Shown here piece by piece: positions 1 to 7,934 of a stretch of DNA of 64,000 bases. Numbering within the stretch: the stretch's first letter is position 1; each line of letters opens with the position of its first letter. The stretch comes from Salinihabitans flavidus (GTDB lineage: Bacteria; Pseudomonadota; Alphaproteobacteria; Rhodobacterales; Rhodobacteraceae). The DNA lies in assembly GCF_900110425.1 (NCBI RefSeq), contig NZ_FODS01000013.1, positions 41,451-105,450 on the forward strand, read 5' to 3'. A program made the translations under genes and the position numbers. The notes under the pieces are model-generated. The model did not search any database. It was not told the origin of the DNA and saw only the letters and a list, made by a program, of their open reading frames with translations.

Positions 1-85
1 TGGTCTCGTCCTCGATCAGCACATCGGCCTTCCATGTGCGGTCGGCGGTGCAAACGGTTCCGCCCTTGATCACCTTGGTTGTCAT
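1..85 (-). CDS. hydA: Dihydropyrimidinase, N-terminal fragment (cut by window edge)
   Basis: Only the first 28 codons lie in the window. The start reads M-T-T-K-V-I-K-G-G-T-V-C-T-A-D and continues A-D-V-L-I-E-D, the usual opening beta-strands of D-hydantoinase/dihydropyrimidinase of the cyclic amidohydrolase superfamily. The enzyme opens the 5,6-dihydrouracil ring to N-carbamoyl-beta-alanine. A GGGAGAA ribosome binding site precedes the ATG. It lies directly downstream, on the same strand, of the beta-ureidopropionase-type hydrolase, about 100 bp from its stop, and the preT/preA genes for the preceding step are nearby. The catalytic part is outside the window, so the call rests on the N-terminus and context. 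Confidence 0.8.
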   Translation of the reverse strand, partial: MTTKVIKGGTVCTADRTWKADVLIEDET

Positions 86-185
86 TGCTCTTCTCCCTGT
101 TCGGCAAGCGCGGCCCGGGGCCGCCGTCTTGCGTCAAATGGTCCGGAAGGCGCCGGGACGGTCGCCCCGCCCCGCCGATTCATGT

Positions 186-1436
186 TCACTCGACGATCTC
201 CGCCGTCTCGAGCACCGCGTGCATCAGGACATCCGCCCCGGCCACGGCCCATTCCTTTGAAATCTCCTCGGCCTCGTTATGGCTCAGCCCGTCGACGCAG
301 GGGCACATCACCATCGCCGTCGGTGCCACCCGGTTGATCCAGCAGGCATCGTGCCCCGCCCCCGACACAAGATCGCGGTGGGAATAGCCCAACCGCTCGG
401 CCGCGTTCCGCACCGCGGCCACGCAAGTTTCATCGAACTTCACCGGGTCGAACCCGCCGACCTTCTCGAACGCGATCTCAAGGCCCATGTCGTCCGCGAT
501 CTTCTGACCTTCCTCGCGGAGCCGTTGTTCCATGTCCTTGATCACCTCAAGCTGGGGCGAGCGGAAATCCACCGTGAACACCGCCTTGCCGGGGATCACG
601 TTACGCGAATTGGGGTAGATGTCGATATGTCCGGCCGCGCCAACCGCGTCGGGCTTGTGGCTCCAGGCGATCTCATCGACCTTTTCCAGCACCCGCGCCA
701 TACCCAGACCGGCATTCTTGCGCATCGGCATCGGTGTCGATCCGGTGTGGCTGTCCTTGCCGGTGATCGTCACCTGCGTCCAGCTCAGGCCCTGCCCGTG
801 GGTGACAACGCCCACATCCTTGCCCTCGGCCTCAAGGATCGGGCCCTGCTCGATGTGCAGCTCGAAAAAGGCGTGCATCTTGCGCTGGCCCACCTCTTCC
901 TCGCCGCGCCAGCCGATACGCTGAAGTTCATCCCCGAAGGTCTTGCCCTCCGCATCCTCGCGCTCATAGGCCCAGTCCTGCGTGTGCATCCCCGCGAAAA
1001 CCCCGCTCGACAGCATGGCGGGGGCAAAGCGGGTGCCTTCCTCGTTGGTCCAGTTGGTGACCACGATCGGATGCTTCGTGCGAATGCCGAGATCCTTCAT
1101 CGTGCGCAGGATCTCCAGCCCGCCCAGCACGCCAAGCACGCCGTCATAGCGCCCGCCCGTGGGCTGCGTATCGAGGTGGCTGCCCACATAGACCGGAAGC
1201 GCCTGCGGATCGGTGCCGGGATACTCGGCGAACATGTTGCCCATCTGGTCGAGCCCCATGGAGCAGCCGACCGCCTCGCACCATGTCTGAAACAGCGCGC
1301 GGCCCTCGCCGTCGGCGTCTGTGACAGTCTGGCGGTTGTTGCCGCCCGCAACGCCGGGGCCGATCTTGGCCATCTCGTGAATCGCGTCCCACAGGCGGTC
1401 GCCATTGATCTTGAGGTTTTCACCCGGTGCGGCCAT
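186..1436 (-). CDS. pydC: Zn-dependent M20-type amidohydrolase, probable beta-ureidopropionase
   Basis: 416 residues, normal for the N-carbamoyl-amino-acid hydrolase/allantoate amidohydrolase branch of peptidase family M20. Metal-site motifs are visible: G-S-H-L-D-T-Q near residue 85, N-E-E-G near 130, E-L-H-I-E-Q-G-P near 200 and a late G-A-G-H-D-A. The chosen ATG has GGGAGAA 6-7 bases upstream; a longer reading to 1544 would run over the operators. The family also contains hydantoin and allantoate enzymes, but the neighbours hydA, preT, preA and RutR-type regulators point to N-carbamoyl-beta-alanine hydrolysis, the last step of reductive pyrimidine breakdown, giving beta-alanine, CO2 and ammonia. 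It is transcribed away from the first rutR-like gene across a shared control region. Substrate is inferred from context. Confidence 0.85.
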   Translation of the reverse strand: MAAPGENLKINGDRLWDAIHEMAKIGPGVAGGNNRQTVTDADGEGRALFQTWCEAVGCSMGLDQMGNMFAEYPGTDPQALPVYVGSHLDTQPTGGRYDGVLGVLGGLEILRTMKDLGIRTKHPIVVTNWTNEEGTRFAPAMLSSGVFAGMHTQDWAYEREDAEGKTFGDELQRIGWRGEEEVGQRKMHAFFELHIEQGPILEAEGKDVGVVTHGQGLSWTQVTITGKDSHTGSTPMPMRKNAGLGMARVLEKVDEIAWSHKPDAVGAAGHIDIYPNSRNVIPGKAVFTVDFRSPQLEVIKDMEQRLREEGQKIADDMGLEIAFEKVGGFDPVKFDETCVAAVRNAAERLGYSHRDLVSGAGHDACWINRVAPTAMVMCPCVDGLSHNEAEEISKEWAVAGADVLMHAVLETAEIVE

Positions 1437-1504
1437 AGCAATCTTCTCCCTTGTTGCGGAGGGTGGTCGTGCCGTTATGCGGCCTCTTGCCTTCCACCCC
1501 ATCC

Positions 1505-1518
1505 TGACCATATGGTCA
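1505..1518. promoter_or_regulatory. RutR-type operator 1
   Basis: TGACCATATGGTCA is a perfect 14-bp palindrome and fits the known RutR consensus TTGACCANNTGGTCAA. It sits between the divergent starts of the beta-ureidopropionase gene and the first RutR-like gene. Its centre is 33 bp from that of the next palindrome, about three helical turns, so both would face the same side of the DNA. Confidence 0.85.
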
Positions 1519-1537
1519 AAAACAAAGCACCACAGCC

Positions 1538-1551
1538 TGACCAACTGGTCA
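1538..1551. promoter_or_regulatory. RutR-type operator 2
   Basis: TGACCAACTGGTCA is palindromic apart from its two central bases and matches the RutR consensus. It lies 27 bp before the ATG of the first RutR-like gene and about 100 bp before the divergent hydrolase gene, so one regulator could control both directions and itself. Uracil or thymine is the known RutR ligand; the response here is inferred. Confidence 0.85.
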
Positions 1552-1577
1552 AGAATTTTCTCGGATCATTTTGCGCC

Positions 1578-2255
1578 ATGAACGACGAGGCCCGCCCCAA
1601 CAGCCGAAAGGATCGCCGCCGGGAAAGCGAGAAGCTTATTTTGCAGGCAGCGGAAAAAGTCTTTTCGGCGGCGGGCTTTGGCGGGGCCACGATGCAGCTT
1701 ATCGCGGATGTTGCCGGGCTGCCCAAGGCCAACCTGCATTATTACTTCCCCACCAAGGAATCGCTTTACCGGCAGGTGGTGCAGACGATCTTTCTCGACT
1801 GGCTGAAGGCCGCCGACGTCTTCGATCACGCCGATGGCCCGGTCGAGGGGCTGGGCGCCTATATCGACGCCAAGATGGAAATCAGCCGCCGCCACCCCGA
1901 AGGCTCCAAGGTCTGGGCCTCCGAGGTGATGCATCAGGCGCCGGTCATACAGGACTATCTCGAAACCACGCTGACGGAATGGACAGATGGCCGGATCGCG
2001 GTGATCGAACGCTGGATCGAACAGGGGCTGATGGATCCGGTCGATCCGCGCCACCTGCTGTACATGCTCTGGGCCACGACGCAGCATTACGCCGATTTCA
2101 ACCACCAGATCGAAACGCTCAATGGCGGCGACCCCCTCTCGGACGCGCAATGGGAGGCCGCCAAACAGAGCGTGAAACAGATCATCCTGCGCGGTATCGG
2201 CGCGGTCCCGGCCGCATCGGCGGGCGAACTGGACGGCGCAAACCGGGCGCGCTAG
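1578..2255 (+). CDS. TetR-family regulator, RutR-like (paralogue 1)
   Basis: 225 residues. The N-terminal TetR helix-turn-helix spans about residues 17-65 (A-A-E-K-V-F-S-A-A-G-F-G-G-A-T-M, then N-L-H-Y-Y-F). The C-terminal half carries the RutR/YcdC signature region W-A-T-T-Q-H-Y-A-D-F near residues 171-180. The ATG at 1578 follows the two palindromic operators. A second protein of the same family follows after 35 bp in the same direction. Compared with that paralogue it has a longer C-terminal tail. Likely an autoregulated repressor of pyrimidine catabolism; which paralogue senses uracil cannot be told from sequence. Confidence 0.88.
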   Translation: MNDEARPNSRKDRRRESEKLILQAAEKVFSAAGFGGATMQLIADVAGLPKANLHYYFPTKESLYRQVVQTIFLDWLKAADVFDHADGPVEGLGAYIDAKMEISRRHPEGSKVWASEVMHQAPVIQDYLETTLTEWTDGRIAVIERWIEQGLMDPVDPRHLLYMLWATTQHYADFNHQIETLNGGDPLSDAQWEAAKQSVKQIILRGIGAVPAASAGELDGANRAR

Positions 2256-2290
2256 TCTCGCCCTTCCATCAAGACGAGGATACCACCGGC

Positions 2291-2914
2291 ATGACGGGCG
2301 CCCCCACCGCGGTGAAGAAACGCAGCCGCATCCAGATCCGCAACCGCCGGCGCATCCTCGACGCGGCGCTGGAGGTGTTCTCGCACCACGGCTATCGCGG
2401 CGCGACGCTCGATCAGATCGCGGCGGAGGCCGGGCTGTCGAAACCCAACATCCTCTATTATTTCAACGGCAAGGAAGAGATTCACGTCTCGCTGCTCAAC
2501 CAGTTGATGACAAGCTGGCTCGACCCGCTCGACCACATGGACCCGGACGGTGACCCGCTGGAGGAAATCTGCGCCTATGTGCGCCGCAAGCTGGAGATGA
2601 GCCGCGAGTTCCCGCGCGAGAGCCGCCTGTTCGCCAACGAGATCCTGCAAGGCGCGCCGCGCATGAAGCCGCATCTGGAGACCACACTGAAGGCGCTCTT
2701 CGACGACAAGACCGCGCTGATCCGCCGCTGGATGGAGGCGGGCCGGATCGCCCCGCTCGACCCGCGCCACCTGATCTTCTCGATCTGGGCCACGACGCAG
2801 CATTACGCCGATTTCGACGCGCAGGTGCGGGTTTTGATGGCCGGCGAAGACGACGTGCTCGACGGCGCGGCGGCCTATCTCGACACGATGTATCGCAAGC
2901 TGCTGGCGCCCTGA
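2291..2914 (+). CDS. rutR: TetR-family regulator RutR (paralogue 2)
   Basis: 207 residues, close in length and motif order to E. coli RutR: K-R-S-R start, A-L-E-V-F-S-H-H-G-Y recognition region, N-I-L-Y-Y-F, then D-P-R-H-L-I-F-S-I-W-A-T-T-Q-H-Y-A-D-F. The C-terminal domain of RutR binds uracil and thymine. The gene follows the first paralogue with a 35-bp gap and no obvious promoter, so the two are probably co-transcribed. Having two RutR-type regulators in tandem beside preTA and hydA suggests either division of labour or a recent duplication that has diverged. Confidence 0.9.
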   Translation: MTGAPTAVKKRSRIQIRNRRRILDAALEVFSHHGYRGATLDQIAAEAGLSKPNILYYFNGKEEIHVSLLNQLMTSWLDPLDHMDPDGDPLEEICAYVRRKLEMSREFPRESRLFANEILQGAPRMKPHLETTLKALFDDKTALIRRWMEAGRIAPLDPRHLIFSIWATTQHYADFDAQVRVLMAGEDDVLDGAAAYLDTMYRKLLAP

Positions 2915-3236
2915 CCGCCGCCGAGCGCCCAGCTGCAGGTGGGCGCTGAAAAGCGCCGAGAACTGACCTGACAGACGGCAACGCTTGGGGGGCGGGAGGT
3001 TAAAATTGCGACCCGTGATCGCCCCTTCGTGAAATGACTGGCCCATTGCACACATGGGTCACGCGCACGGCTAATGGCAGGACCCAGCCCATTCAGGACC
3101 TTTCCAAGGTATCTGCCTCACAAATAGCTTGTCGTCCGGTCGGCGCTGGCTCTGGTCTGCTCGCAAACCTGGAACCTCATAACAAGAAAAAACCCAGCGA
3201 CAGCGCTGGGTTTCTTATCGGCAAATGAAACGCGGA
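2915..3236. other. Gene-free stretch between rutR and the DsrE-like gene
   Basis: 322 bp between convergent genes. It begins with an inverted repeat (AGCGCCCA at 2924-2931, TGGGCGCT at 2940-2947) just after the rutR stop, without a T-run, which may end the rutR transcript. The far end holds the DsrE-gene terminator. A 64-codon open frame from 3034 runs through that terminator and has no family resemblance, so I do not call it. Confidence 0.6.
3190..3213 (-). terminator. Rho-independent terminator after the DsrE-like gene
   Basis: A perfect 10-bp stem (AAACCCAGCG / CGCTGGGTTT) with a 4-base loop lies 24 bp past the stop codon of the minus-strand DsrE-like gene. On that strand it runs into a T-rich tail (TTTTTTCTTG). 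Confidence 0.9.
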
Positions 3237-3698
3237 TTAGGGCTTAATGTAAGTATATCCCTGCGCTTGCAGGTGTGCGAGTTCTGCCACGCCCGACGGT
3301 ACGATATCACTCTCCCACACGTCGTAGAGATCATTCTCGTAGCTTATTTCCCTCCCGACCAGCGTGTTGTTGCAGACGTGGAAATCCACGCCTTGCGACT
3401 TCAGCGAGCCGACAACGGTTTGCAAGGTGTCGTCCGATTTAGCCGCCATCAGCACACCGAGACCGTTTCCATGCAGAACTACCTTGAGATCGAGGTTCTC
3501 GTCGCCGACTGCGTTGATATGGTTCTGGATGTTCCGCAGCGCGCCCTTGTAGGCTTTGGAGTCTGGCCCGCCATCATAGTTAATATGATAGACAACCTTC
3601 TGCTTTCCGTAACCTTCCGCACTTGCGAGCTCTGCGGTGGCGAAGGTTATCGTTACTGCAGCGAGCAGCGCCGCAATTGGCATGAAAAAACGTTTCAT
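3237..3698 (-). CDS. Exported DsrE-family protein
   Basis: 153 residues from an ATG preceded by GGGAGGATC. Residues 1-27 form a Sec signal peptide ending in L-A-S-A. The mature part has the DsrE/DsrF pattern: a first strand K-V-V-Y-H-I, a helix with repeated N-I-Q-N-H, a strand L-K-V-V-L-H-G, and a later single Cys in V-C-N-N-T. DsrE-fold proteins often handle sulfur relay, but exported single-gene versions are poorly characterised. The gene is clearly lower in GC than its neighbours and has its own terminator, so it is probably an independent, later-acquired gene rather than part of the pyrimidine cluster. Confidence 0.8.
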   Translation of the reverse strand: MKRFFMPIAALLAAVTITFATAELASAEGYGKQKVVYHINYDGGPDSKAYKGALRNIQNHINAVGDENLDLKVVLHGNGLGVLMAAKSDDTLQTVVGSLKSQGVDFHVCNNTLVGREISYENDLYDVWESDIVPSGVAELAHLQAQGYTYIKP

Positions 3699-3959
3699 CT
3701 TGGATCCTCCCATTGATTTACCGGTCTTCTTTGCCTGCCGGCACCATAATTGATGCACTGAAAGTCAGCACTCATCAAGAATATTCGTATGTGTGCATGA
3801 GTCTTGACATCAGCAACCCCAAGGCCCTGCCGCTTTTACTACATCGTGGGTTGATCGATATAATTTTGGGATTATTGCCAGAAATTTGCAAACTCCGCTT
3901 CCTGCACATCTCTGACATTCGTTCGAAGCGCAGCAAACAACCGCAACCCGCCCCTCCGA

Positions 3960-4421
3960 TCAACTTGTGGCAAGCTCTGGTCCTGTGCGGAAAAAGCTCA
4001 CGTCATTGGTGAATATGCTGTCGGGCGCAAGCCGGATAAGGCGGCCGGACGGGTCATCTATCCGGGCGACAGTCTCGATGAACCACGGGTTCCACCGGGT
4101 TTCGTCGGGGCCGAGATAACGCGACAGCAGGCGGCGGAACAGCGCCGGGTTCATCGGTTCGATGGTTGCGCGGCCCCGCAGGCCAAGGTGGCGCATGATG
4201 CCCTGCCCGTTGTCATAGTCTATGATTTCGACCGCAACGCGGGGGTCATTCAGAATCCGGCGCGCCGAGCTGGCGGAGTCGTCCGACAGCATGAACAGCG
4301 CACCCTCTTCCCAGTGAAACCAGACCGGCGCATTGCGGGGGCTGCCGTCCGTTTCGCAACTGGCCAGAATGGCAACCAGGGGGAGACGCAGGACGTCTTC
4401 GGGGTCGAATGGTGTCGGCAT
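3960..4421 (-). CDS. Pyridoxamine 5'-phosphate oxidase-like FMN-binding split-barrel protein
   Basis: 153 residues with the split-barrel pattern typical of PNPOx-like proteins: L-P-L-V-A-I-L-A-S near residue 12, D-G-S-P-R-N-A-P-V-W-F, then L-F-M-L-S-D, A-R-R-I-L-N-D-P-R-V-A-V-E-I, and a strand with G-R-A-T-I-E-P. Such proteins bind FMN, F420 or heme and mostly reduce or oxidise small cofactors; the substrate cannot be inferred. No strong ribosome binding site is visible for the ATG at 4421. A repeat and a hairpin separate it from preA, so it is probably not co-transcribed with preTA. Confidence 0.75.
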   Translation of the reverse strand: MPTPFDPEDVLRLPLVAILASCETDGSPRNAPVWFHWEEGALFMLSDDSASSARRILNDPRVAVEIIDYDNGQGIMRHLGLRGRATIEPMNPALFRRLLSRYLGPDETRWNPWFIETVARIDDPSGRLIRLAPDSIFTNDVSFFRTGPELATS

Positions 4422-4583
4422 GAGGGGCCCGCTCTGGCAACGCGACTGAAAAACACTGGCACCCACGACAGTGCCGCGCGAAAGATCGCAAGACAAGCCC
4501 GAATGGCCGGTCCGGACTCCGCCAGTGGGCGGCAACGCTCCCTCCGGTCGCACAAGCCCCCCGCGCAACGCGCGCATGTTTAA

Positions 4584-4605
4584 CCCCGGCCAATTCCGGC
4601 CGGGG
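4584..4605. terminator. GC-rich hairpin downstream of preA
   Basis: CCCCGGCC and GGCCGGGG form a perfect 8-bp stem around a 6-base loop. It lies between the preA stop and the PNPOx-like gene, next to repeat copy A. T-runs are weak on both sides, so termination of preTA here is likely but not certain. Confidence 0.6.
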
Positions 4606-4613
4606 CTGTTTTC

Positions 4614-4696
4614 GATACCGACGCGATACCGACGTTTTACCGACGTGATACCGAAACGGGTTTTTCAGCGATTTCAGCGCGTTAACCCTGATTCGC
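4614..4696 (+). repeat. Phased TACCGA repeat, copy A
   Basis: An 83-bp element matching copy B at about 73 of 83 positions. Four TACCGA-type units start at 4616, 4627, 4638 and 4649, an exact 11-bp period. They are followed by C-C-G-A-A-A-C-G-G and a T-run, then GTTAACCCTGATTCGC. The tail ends one base from the preA stop codon. I do not recognise this as a named element. Confidence 0.85.
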
Positions 4697-6001
4697 CTAT
4701 TCGGCCGCCTGACGCGCCGCCGGGTTGTTGGGATGGGTGGTCCAGTCGCCATGCTCGGCGCTCACCCGCAGCCCGGTCCGCAGGTCCATCTCTCCCGCCT
4801 CAAGGGTCCGCATGGTGATGCAATCCTCGACGGGGCAGACATCGACGCACAGGTTACAGGCGACGCATTCCTCTTCCTTGACGGTGAACACCCGGTCGTC
4901 GGACATCGCGATCGCCTGATGGCTGGTATCCTCGCAGGCGGCATAGCAGCGCCCGCACTGGATGCAGGCGTCCTGATCGATCACCGCCTTGGTGACATGG
5001 TTGAGATTCAGGTGCTGCCATTCGACAAAGTTCGGCACCGCCCGCCCGATCAGGTCGGACATCTCCATGTCCTTCTCGTCAAGGTATTGAGAAAGACCGG
5101 AAATCATCTCCTGCACGATCTTGAAGCCATAGGTCATCGCAGCGGTGCAGACCTGCACGTTGCCCGCGCCAAGCGCCATGAATTCCGCCGCGTCGCGCCA
5201 TGTCGTCACCCCGCCGATACCGGAAATCGGCAGACCCCGGGTTTCCTCTTGCCGGGCGATCTCCGCCACCATGTTGAGCGCGATCGGCTTGACCGCCGGG
5301 CCGCAATAGCCGCCGTGGCTGCCCTTGCCGTCGATCATCGGGAAGGGCGAGAAATGGTCGAGATCGACGTTCGTGATCGACTTGACGGTGTTGATCAGGC
5401 TGACCGCATCCGCCCCCCCGCGCGCCGCCGCCATGGCGGGTGGCAGGATCGAGGTGACATTGGGCGTCAGCTTCACGATACAGGGCAACCGGCTGTATTG
5501 CTTGACCCAGCGGGTGACCATCTCGATGTATTCCGGCACCTGCCCCACGGCGGAGCCCATGCCGCGTTCGGCCATGCCATGCGGACAGCCGAAGTTCAGC
5601 TCGACCCCGTCGGCGCCGGTTTCCTCGACTGCGGGAAGAATGGCCTTCCATGCCTCCTCCTCGCAGGGGACCATGATCGAGACGACCACCGCCCGATCCG
5701 GGTAATCGCGCTTGACCGCCTTGATTTCCTTGAGGTTCTGCTGCAACTCGCGGTCGGTGATCAACTCGATGTTGTTGAGACCCAGAAGCCGCCGGTCCGC
5801 CCCGTAGATCGCGCCATACCGCGGCCCGTTGACGTTGACGATCGGTGGTCCCTCGGCGCCGAGGGTCTTCCAGACCACCCCGCCCCAGCCGGCCTCGAAG
5901 GCGCGGCGCACGTTGTATTCCTTGTCCGTCGGCGGCGCGGAAGCGAGCCAGAACGGGTTGGGGGACTTGATCCCCACGAAGTCGCTTGCGAGATTGGCCA
6001 T
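4697..6001 (-). CDS. preA: NAD-dependent dihydropyrimidine dehydrogenase, catalytic subunit PreA
   Basis: 434 residues, full length. The first 300 residues form a dihydroorotate-dehydrogenase-like FMN barrel with N-F-G-C-P-H near the active site, where the Cys is the expected general acid, and G-I-G-G-V-T-T-W before the phosphate site. The C-terminus carries two 4Fe-4S motifs, C-I-Q-C-G-R-C-Y-A-A-C at about 346-356 and C-V-A-C-N-L-C-V-D-V-C at about 379-389. With PreT it reduces uracil and thymine to the 5,6-dihydro forms, the first step of the reductive pathway completed by HydA and PydC. The ATG has GGGAGAT upstream. It is second in a preT-preA operon with a 52-bp gap. Confidence 0.95.
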   Translation of the reverse strand: MANLASDFVGIKSPNPFWLASAPPTDKEYNVRRAFEAGWGGVVWKTLGAEGPPIVNVNGPRYGAIYGADRRLLGLNNIELITDRELQQNLKEIKAVKRDYPDRAVVVSIMVPCEEEAWKAILPAVEETGADGVELNFGCPHGMAERGMGSAVGQVPEYIEMVTRWVKQYSRLPCIVKLTPNVTSILPPAMAAARGGADAVSLINTVKSITNVDLDHFSPFPMIDGKGSHGGYCGPAVKPIALNMVAEIARQEETRGLPISGIGGVTTWRDAAEFMALGAGNVQVCTAAMTYGFKIVQEMISGLSQYLDEKDMEMSDLIGRAVPNFVEWQHLNLNHVTKAVIDQDACIQCGRCYAACEDTSHQAIAMSDDRVFTVKEEECVACNLCVDVCPVEDCITMRTLEAGEMDLRTGLRVSAEHGDWTTHPNNPAARQAAE

Positions 6002-6053
6002 CTGCTTATCTCCCTGTGTGCGGGACCGCTACGGCCCCTGTTGTGTGCGTGCC

Positions 6054-7376
6054 TCAGCCCATCAGCCCGGCGTGAATGTCCTCGGCGGCGTCGCGCCCTT
6101 CGGCCACCGCCGTCACCGTCAGATCGTCGCCGCCCGCGGCGCAGTCGCCCCCGGCCCAGACGTTCGGCAAGGACGTGCGCCCCGCGCCCGTGACCCTGAT
6201 CTTGCGGCCCTCCAGTTCGGGAAGCGCCTCGCCCTCAAGCGTCTGGCCGATCGCCTTGAAAAGCTGATCGGCCGGCAGGCGGAAGCCCTCACCCGTGGGC
6301 TTCTGATCGTCGGTGACATATTCGAACTCGACCTCGCGCACGGCGCCGTTGCCGTGCACCGCGACGGGGCGGGCATTGGTGATGATCCGCACCCCCTTGG
6401 AGGCGGCCAGGTCCTGTTCGTATGCGCTCGCGTTCATCCGGTCCCGGCCCCGGCGATAGACAAGGCTCACGTTGAGCGCGCCCAGAAGTTTCGACTGCAC
6501 CGCGGCGTCCACCGCCGTCATGCCGCCGCCGATCACCACCACGTCACGGCCCACCGGCAGCGCCGCCAGATCGCTCGCCTGCCGCAGGTCCGCGATGAAG
6601 GACACCGCGTCCTCCACCCCGTCGCGGTCCTCGCCCTCAAGGCCAAGCGCGTTGACACCGCCCAGCCCGATACCGAGGAACACCGCGTCATACTCCCCGC
6701 TCAGCCCCTCCAGCGTCAGTCCATTGCCAAGCGCCTTGCCGGTCTCCACCGTGATCCCGCCGATCTTGAGAAGCCAGTCAACCTCCTGCTCGGCAAAGCC
6801 GTCCACCGACTTGTAGGCGGCGATCCCGAATTCGTTGAGCCCGCCAGGCTTGGCCCGCGCGTCAAAGATGACAACGTCATGCCCCTTCATTGCAAGACGA
6901 TGGGCGCAGGCCAGACCAGCCGGTCCCGCGCCCACCACGGCCACACGTTTGCCGGTTGGGTTCGCGCGGGAAAAGGGATGCTCCCCGCGCGTCATCAGCC
7001 GGTCCGTGGCATAGCGTTGCAACTGCCCGATCTCGACCGGCTTGCCCTCTGCGATCTCACGCACGCAGGCCTCTTCACAGAGTGTCTCGGTCGGGCAGAC
7101 CCGGGCGCACATGCCGCCCAGGATATTCTGATCGAAGATCGTTTTCGCCGCCGCTTCCGGCGTGCCGGTGGCGATCTGGCGAATGAAAAGCGGAATGTCG
7201 ATATCGGTCGGACAGGCCGTGATGCAGGGCGCATCATGGCAGAAATAGCAGCGGTCCGCCGCCACCAGCGCCTCGTGATCGTCCAGCGGCGGATGCAGAT
7301 CGGCAAAGTTCTGCTGAAGCTCCGCAGGCGCAAGACGCCCGGCCACGATGCCCGCGCTCAATGGTGTGTTGGTCAT
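6054..7376 (-). CDS. preT: NAD-dependent dihydropyrimidine dehydrogenase, electron-transfer subunit PreT
   Basis: 440 residues of the GltD-like FAD/NAD(P) oxidoreductase family. The N-terminal Fe-S domain has C-Y-F-C-H-D-A-P-C and C-A-R-V-C-P-T-E-T-L-C-E-E-A-C. A first dinucleotide fold reads V-A-V-V-G-A-G-P-A-G-L-A and a second V-V-V-I-G-G-G-M-T-A-V-D. It passes electrons from NAD(P)H to PreA. The chosen ATG follows GGGGAGAG; the open frame extends 15 codons further without a better site. First gene of the preTA operon, with a RutR-like half-conserved operator 60-70 bp upstream. Confidence 0.95.
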   Translation of the reverse strand: MTNTPLSAGIVAGRLAPAELQQNFADLHPPLDDHEALVAADRCYFCHDAPCITACPTDIDIPLFIRQIATGTPEAAAKTIFDQNILGGMCARVCPTETLCEEACVREIAEGKPVEIGQLQRYATDRLMTRGEHPFSRANPTGKRVAVVGAGPAGLACAHRLAMKGHDVVIFDARAKPGGLNEFGIAAYKSVDGFAEQEVDWLLKIGGITVETGKALGNGLTLEGLSGEYDAVFLGIGLGGVNALGLEGEDRDGVEDAVSFIADLRQASDLAALPVGRDVVVIGGGMTAVDAAVQSKLLGALNVSLVYRRGRDRMNASAYEQDLAASKGVRIITNARPVAVHGNGAVREVEFEYVTDDQKPTGEGFRLPADQLFKAIGQTLEGEALPELEGRKIRVTGAGRTSLPNVWAGGDCAAGGDDLTVTAVAEGRDAAEDIHAGLMG

Positions 7377-7432
7377 GTCTCTCCCCGTATTCTTGTGGTG
7401 GGCTTTGAGACAGGCTGACACAGGATATTTTT

Positions 7433-7448
7433 TTTATCAACTGGTAAA
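7433..7448. promoter_or_regulatory. Candidate RutR-type operator upstream of preT
   Basis: TTTATCAACTGGTAAA agrees with the RutR consensus and with operator 2 at 13 of 16 positions and is itself an imperfect palindrome. It lies 57-72 bp upstream of the preT ATG in a short AT-rich stretch, where a repressor site would be expected. Confidence 0.6.
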
Positions 7449-7661
7449 ATAATCTGAGTCTTTCACTGAACCAATCGGCTCCGCTCCTTGCGGGGTTTCA
7501 AATTTTCCTTGATATGAAGGTGATTCTGCGGCAAAAATCCGTTTTGCAATGTTACGCTATCGACGACCTGCTGCTTCAAGGGCTCAGTATCTCGATTACG
7601 CTACTGACTGCGCCGGCCTGCCGCAATTCCGCGGGCAGGAACTTGAAGAGGAGAGACGACG

Positions 7662-7868
7662 ATGGCCAAGGGCACCGTCAAATGGTTCAACACCACCAAG
7701 GGTTACGGCTTCATCGCCCCTGAAGATGGTGGCAAGGACGTGTTCGTCCACATTTCCGCGGTAGAGCGGTCCGGCCTCACCGGCCTTGCCGACGACCAGA
7801 AAGTCAGCTTCGATCTGGAATCGGGCCGCGACGGGCGCGAATCCGCCGTCAATATAGAGCTGCTCTGA
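7662..7868 (+). CDS. cspA: Cold-shock-domain protein
   Basis: 68 residues, a single OB-fold cold-shock domain with RNP1 K-G-Y-G-F-I and RNP2 V-F-V-H-I. Family members bind single-stranded RNA and DNA and melt secondary structure. The ATG has a strong GAGGAGAG site. The upstream 200 bp could hold a long leader; just before the ribosome site CCTGCC (7617-7622) pairs with GGCAGG (7634-7639), which may make a leader hairpin of the kind found in csp mRNAs. Which csp paralogue this is, and whether it is cold-induced, cannot be told. Confidence 0.93.
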   Translation: MAKGTVKWFNTTKGYGFIAPEDGGKDVFVHISAVERSGLTGLADDQKVSFDLESGRDGRESAVNIELL

Positions 7869-7934
7869 ACACGCGAAGCATCACCGCCGTTCCGGCACCG
7901 GGCGCCCCTGCGGCGCCCGATGTCATTCCGGGGC

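Noticed and set aside
279..1577. Long plus-strand open frame antisense to the beta-ureidopropionase gene
   Set aside because: Its first part is a GC-driven shadow; only the last 225 codons (from 1578) are the real RutR-like gene.
3034..3228. 64-codon frame between rutR and the DsrE-like gene
   Set aside because: Runs through the terminator hairpin at 3190-3213 and resembles no family.
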